NCBI RefSeq assembly: GCF_947495285.1
Contig: NZ_CANLXZ010000029.1
Location: forward strand, 1-44,264
Length of the DNA: 44,264 nt
Reading direction: 5' to 3'
Source: an uncultured Nonlabens sp.
Lineage (GTDB): Bacteria > Bacteroidota > Bacteroidia > Flavobacteriales > Flavobacteriaceae
A program made the position numbers and the translations under genes. The notes below the pieces were generated by a model. That model was given only the letters and a program-made list of their open reading frames with translations, ran no database searches and was not told the origin of the DNA. This document shows, in pieces, positions 41,392 through 44,264 of this stretch. The stretch's first letter is position 1, and each line of letters begins with the position of its first letter.

Positions 41392-41910
41392 ATGAAAAAT
41401 TTTATAGCAATTTTAACAATAATAGTATTTTCTACTTCTTGTATCAGTCAGACAAATGATCTTTCAGTTCTACAGTATCAAAATATTAAATTTGATGGTA
41501 ATCTAATCACTGATATTATTGATACACGTGGTAGTTTAACACAACTAAACCAGTATTTTAATGAGTCTTTCAATCATTCCACTTACAATGAGCCTAGTTA
41601 TACGGTTATTTATAACACTATAAGTGTTGAATTGACTTTTAAAGATGGAGAGCGAGATTCAAATAATCTTATTTCCGATTATCAACTCACAAATTTAAAA
41701 TTAAAAGATAGCTCTAAGAGTTTATTTATAAATGGTATTGCATTGAGTGTCGGTGATAATATAAATATTTTGGGGGCTGTGAATTCTATGAACGATCCTT
41801 CAACAAGACAAAAGAAAGTAGTATTTAGGATTGGTTCAGAAGTAATACGTATAAGTTTTAACCGTAATACAAATGTTATTACTCTTATTGAATACGAGTA
41901 TTTTAACTAG
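41392..41910 (+). CDS. Small lipoprotein, candidate immunity protein for the M23 tip
   Basis: A 172-residue exported protein with a lipoprotein signal (IIVFSTSC, Cys17) and a strand-rich mature domain (YTVIYNTISVELTFKDGERD; KKVVFRIGSEVIRISFNRNT). No catalytic motif. It starts 18 bases after the M23 gene and ends at a very strong terminator, so the two form a bicistronic unit. A periplasmic partner immediately behind a peptidoglycan hydrolase tip is the usual place for an immunity protein; that is inference from position only. Confidence 0.65.
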   Translation: MKNFIAILTIIVFSTSCISQTNDLSVLQYQNIKFDGNLITDIIDTRGSLTQLNQYFNESFNHSTYNEPSYTVIYNTISVELTFKDGERDSNNLISDYQLTNLKLKDSSKSLFINGIALSVGDNINILGAVNSMNDPSTRQKKVVFRIGSEVIRISFNRNTNVITLIEYEYFN

Positions 41911-41932
41911 GTACAATAAAGTTAAACGTCGA

Positions 41933-41977
41933 AAAAAACCACCCATGAAAAACGTAGTTTTTCATGGGTGGTTTTTT
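41933..41977 (+). terminator. Strong rho-independent terminator
   Basis: AAAAACCACCCATGAAAAA / TTTTTCATGGGTGGTTTTT with a 5-base loop and T tail; closes the M23 unit. Confidence 0.95.
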
Positions 41978-41997
41978 ACCTGAATTTATTGATATCA

Positions 41998-42309
41998 TTG
42001 TATTTGCCAAAATTATTTGAACTTAACGAGAGTTACACGTTTACATTTTTTAAAATAATAGTTTTCACAATTTCTCCACTAACGGTGCTTATTAGTTATT
42101 TTTGGTTTTACAAAATTAAAACGAGTTTAGAGATTATAATTTCGTCTATTCTGGCCGCGGTAATTGCTTATTTATATTCTAATTTGGAACTTGTTTCTTA
42201 TTCTATTGATACTGATTATCTCTTCAATTCATATCTAGTTTGGCAAATTATCGTATTGTTAACATTGCAGTTTGTGATTTACAAAAAGTACCTTGTTGAT
42301 TTTAAATGA
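41998..42309 (+). CDS. Small polytopic membrane protein (about 103 aa)
   Basis: The frame is open from GTG 41968, but that lies in the terminator hairpin; TTG codons at 41989, 41998 and 42004 are the likelier starts, so the N-terminus is uncertain. The product has about three to four membrane spans (FFKIIVFTISPLTVLISYFW; LEIIISSILAAVIAYLYSNL; YLVWQIIVLLTLQFVIYKKY). No family recognised. It is 10 bases upstream of the zincin module. It could be a membrane immunity protein or a truncated gene. Confidence 0.5.
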   Translation: MYLPKLFELNESYTFTFFKIIVFTISPLTVLISYFWFYKIKTSLEIIISSILAAVIAYLYSNLELVSYSIDTDYLFNSYLVWQIIVLLTLQFVIYKKYLVDFK

Positions 42310-42319
42310 ATCAAAACAA

Positions 42320-43078
42320 ATGTCTGGAAATTCTTTAAGCTTGAGACCTGGGATAAATGCTAATGGAGCTAGATTAAGTGATTGTCAAGACTGTACCCAA
42401 ATGACCGATGATTGGATCGATGATATTATTAAAGGTTTTAAACCTTCAGAAAATGGTGTTTCATTAGATTTCACGAGTTTAGATCAATCATTACTCGACG
42501 CTTTAAACTTATCAGGAGATATTTTGTCCTTATTTGATAACGATGAAAGGTATGCAGTTAAAATTAAAGTTGGGCAAACTCAATTAGATCGTAATGGTAA
42601 TCCTGTAAATGCTCAAACTGGGAGAGCTTCATCTGGAACTATGTCAGTAATAACTTTTAATCCTGACTACCTTAATCGCGCAACAGACCTTGCTATAGCT
42701 AGAACTGCAATACATGAATTAGTTCATGCCTATTTACAGTACATAATTCAGCATGTACCAAATAGTGAATTAGGCACAACATTAGATTCATTAATATTTC
42801 AACACAATTTTTGGTTGATTCCTGGTGAACCTCAACACGTATTAATGGCCGAGCAATTTGTATCAGCAATAGCACTTTCTTTATCAAATTCCGATGGCTT
42901 TCAGCACGCTGCTATTGAATATCAAAGGTTAACATGGTCTGGCGGAATGAGAGAAAGTGCTACTTACGAGCAAATTCCACAAGGGGAAAGGAATGCGATA
43001 ATTGCTAGGGATCAAATTGAATCTGGAGATCCAAGAAATACACTGCCAGTTTCACCATTAGGAACTAAATCATGTTAA
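42320..43078 (+). CDS. Orphan zincin (HExxH) toxin-tip-like protein
   Basis: 252 residues, no signal peptide. ATG 42320 is the first sensible start (an earlier TTG at 42293 overlaps the previous gene). It carries AIHELVHAYLQY with a zinc HExxH at 132-136, and a later PQHVLMAEQFVSAIALSL that may give the third ligand; this resembles SprT-like/zincin tips seen at the C-terminus of flavobacterial toxin proteins. The N-terminal CQDC (about residue 23) recalls the Cys-rich hinge of such proteins. It lacks any delivery domain, so it looks like a stored or displaced toxin tip rather than a free enzyme. A lipoprotein gene overlaps or abuts its end, and a diverged copy of its C-terminus lies 0.6 kb downstream. 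Confidence 0.65.
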   Translation: MSGNSLSLRPGINANGARLSDCQDCTQMTDDWIDDIIKGFKPSENGVSLDFTSLDQSLLDALNLSGDILSLFDNDERYAVKIKVGQTQLDRNGNPVNAQTGRASSGTMSVITFNPDYLNRATDLAIARTAIHELVHAYLQYIIQHVPNSELGTTLDSLIFQHNFWLIPGEPQHVLMAEQFVSAIALSLSNSDGFQHAAIEYQRLTWSGGMRESATYEQIPQGERNAIIARDQIESGDPRNTLPVSPLGTKSC

Positions 43079-43080
43079 TT

Positions 43081-43629
43081 ATGAGAATATTACTTCTACT
43101 TTGCATACTATTAATTAGTAACTCATGTAAATCGCAACAAACAGATTACGAAAAAAATGTTTATCAACTTTTAAATGATGCCTATACTAGAAATCCCAAC
43201 GTATCTTATATAGGTGAAGATGCTTATGTTAATACTAATCACTCTTTAAATGAATCGTCTTCTTTTTTAAAAGATTCTTTATTTGATAGATTGTTAGAAC
43301 AATCTAAATGGCAATTCTATATTAAACAAGATTCTACGTTATTATATAATAAAGAAAATTGGTTGCTGCTAGAACCATTAATCAGCGATAATAAATTTGA
43401 TCATAATAAAATTAATGTTAAAAATCTACATTTTAAAAATCCTGACGTAGAAGATGTCAGCATGCATACTTTTTTTAGTAAAATTGATGCTGTATTATTT
43501 AATAACGAATTTGCAATAATTGTTGACAATCTTTACGACTCATTATTTGTAGCACATTTATATGTTTTAAAAGACGGAAAGTACAAAGATATAGGAACAG
43601 TTTCTTATCCGCCGAGGGCAAATGAATAG
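43081..43629 (+). CDS. Small lipoprotein, candidate immunity to the zincin tip
   Basis: 182 residues from ATG 43081 (ATG 43072, overlapping the zincin stop, is also possible). Signal peptide MRILLLLCILLISNSC with lipidated Cys16; mature domain mixed helix/strand (DYEKNVYQLLNDAYTRN; FSKIDAVLFNNEFAIIVDNL). No enzyme motif. Immediate coupling to the orphan zincin gene makes it the natural immunity candidate. Followed by a leftover piece of a second zincin tip. Confidence 0.65.
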   Translation: MRILLLLCILLISNSCKSQQTDYEKNVYQLLNDAYTRNPNVSYIGEDAYVNTNHSLNESSSFLKDSLFDRLLEQSKWQFYIKQDSTLLYNKENWLLLEPLISDNKFDHNKINVKNLHFKNPDVEDVSMHTFFSKIDAVLFNNEFAIIVDNLYDSLFVAHLYVLKDGKYKDIGTVSYPPRANE

Positions 43630-43655
43630 AAAGTGTGATTTGATTACGATGGGTT

Positions 43656-43862
43656 AAACATCTTTCGGTTGAGTATCAAAGATTAGCTTGGTCAGGTGGG
43701 ATGTTTGCAAGTGACGCATTTGCCCAATTGGATCCTTTAGAACAGCCTAAAGTAATATCAAGAAACTTTGTTGAAGAAGGCGAATCTATGGCTAATGTTG
43801 AATTTCCCTTATTAGGAATTAATACCTGCCATAATGAAAACAATTGCTTCCACCTATTTTAA
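43656..43862 (+). pseudogene. Remnant C-terminus of a second zincin tip
   Basis: A frame without start reads KHLSVEYQRLAWSGGMFASD and on to FPLLGINTCHN, clearly homologous to the end of the intact zincin module (AIEYQRLTWSGGMRESATYE ... SPLGTKSC). No HExxH part remains; an in-frame TGA lies just upstream at 43641. It is a displaced toxin end. Confidence 0.85.
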
Positions 43863-44264
43863 ATATTTATATTGCACTTATCACTTGAACTTAGATTTCA
43901 TTTATTAAACTAAAAAAGGAAATAGATCAGGAGATAAAATAGCCTAAATAGATAATAAAAATAATTTGCATAAATCTGTAGACATTATTAGTGATGATTT
44001 GTTAAGAAGGGTGTTGATAATGGGTTAAGAATATAATAAGTTTTATATTCCAGATAATGTAATGGTTCTTCAGAATTGGAGAGATTTAAAAATAGAAAAA
44101 ACTACCGATACATTTAATCAGGAAAGAATCGTAATTTCTAACATATGCTTTATCGACTCAAGTACAAATCAATCAAAAGTTAAAATAATTGAGTTAGTCA
44201 TTTAATTGCCGTATATTAACGCCTTTAAAACATTGAATATGCAGCAAATAGAAGGTCAAGATAT
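43863..44264. other. 402-bp end region, mostly non-coding or decayed
   Basis: AT-rich. One frame (about 43947-44205) is interrupted by TAA at 44026-44028, then reads EYNKFYIPDNVMVLQNWRDL to IIELVI; probably a decayed immunity-like gene. The last 60 bases are unassigned. Confidence 0.4.
43947..44205 (+). pseudogene. Possible decayed small gene
   Basis: Two open stretches in one frame either side of a stop at 44026; the second (44029-44205) is protein-like. No family recognised. Confidence 0.35.

Noticed and set aside
42293..42319. TTG start for the zincin module
   Set aside because: Overlaps the upstream membrane-protein gene; ATG 42320 just after its stop is more natural.
1..44264. CRISPR array, tRNA/rRNA genes, insertion sequences
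   Set aside because: No regular spacer-repeat series, no tRNA-like cloverleaf noticed, no transposase or integrase frame seen on reading the window.

Overview
The window reads as chromosomal DNA of a marine flavobacterium (Bacteroidota, Flavobacteriaceae; a Nonlabens/Dokdonia-type organism is my guess). Reasons: low GC, -7 boxes of the form TAnnTTTG with no Shine-Dalgarno sequences, GLPGLI-family and T9SS-sorted proteins, a CCDC81-like HU/SPOR protein, a bacterial HU-type core gene set, and a secreted alginate-lyase-like protein. No rRNA, tRNA, CRISPR array or complete insertion sequence was found.

Layout. 0.2-4.6 kb: AraC-type regulator divergent from hemA, then hemC (tetrapyrrole synthesis) and 3-hydroxyanthranilate dioxygenase. 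5.0-6.9 kb: pheS with two small conserved genes behind it on the minus strand. 7.4-9.7 kb: HU/SPOR protein and a CNNM/CorC-type membrane protein. 9.8-12.4 kb: a decayed TPR gene, an ABC ATPase with a small membrane partner, a secreted protein and a tiny membrane protein. 12.5-15.5 kb: HDAC-like hydrolase, then a CxGKC protein, a Met-rich outer-membrane protein and a lipoprotein that look like a metal (copper?) handling set. 15.7-17.5 kb: hflX and a lipoprotein. 17.6-26.9 kb: an M48-like peptidase overlapping a giant 1830-residue helicase (kinase-like lobe, DUF4011, SF1 helicase, nuclease-like fold, acidic linker, WGR), convergent with an Lhr-type DEXH helicase. 27.1-31.3 kb: a small secreted Cys peptide behind a TTTAC repeat, a GLPGLI protein and a TonB-receptor-like barrel. 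31.3-36.0 kb: a small barrel protein divergent from sucA-sucB. 36.4-44.3 kb: an accessory region with a PL14-type secreted lyase, a diverged second copy of the sucB 3' end, then a polymorphic-toxin-like cluster (M23 lipoprotein, orphan zincin module, probable immunity genes, a remnant toxin tip).

The strongest unusual signals are: (1) a highly iterated palindrome, CGCTTTCGCGAAAGCG, found about every 5 kb both between and inside genes, where it is read in all three frames; (2) the M48 peptidase plus WGR-tailed DUF4011 helicase pair, a candidate defence or DNA-damage system; (3) the sucB 3' tail duplication flanking the lyase gene, which looks like an island boundary; (4) the modular toxin/immunity cluster with a leftover second tip; (5) two short tandem repeats (TTTAC x6, CTAT x6) just upstream of genes for secreted or surface proteins, suggesting phase variation.

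All functional calls come from reading motifs by eye; no database search was possible.
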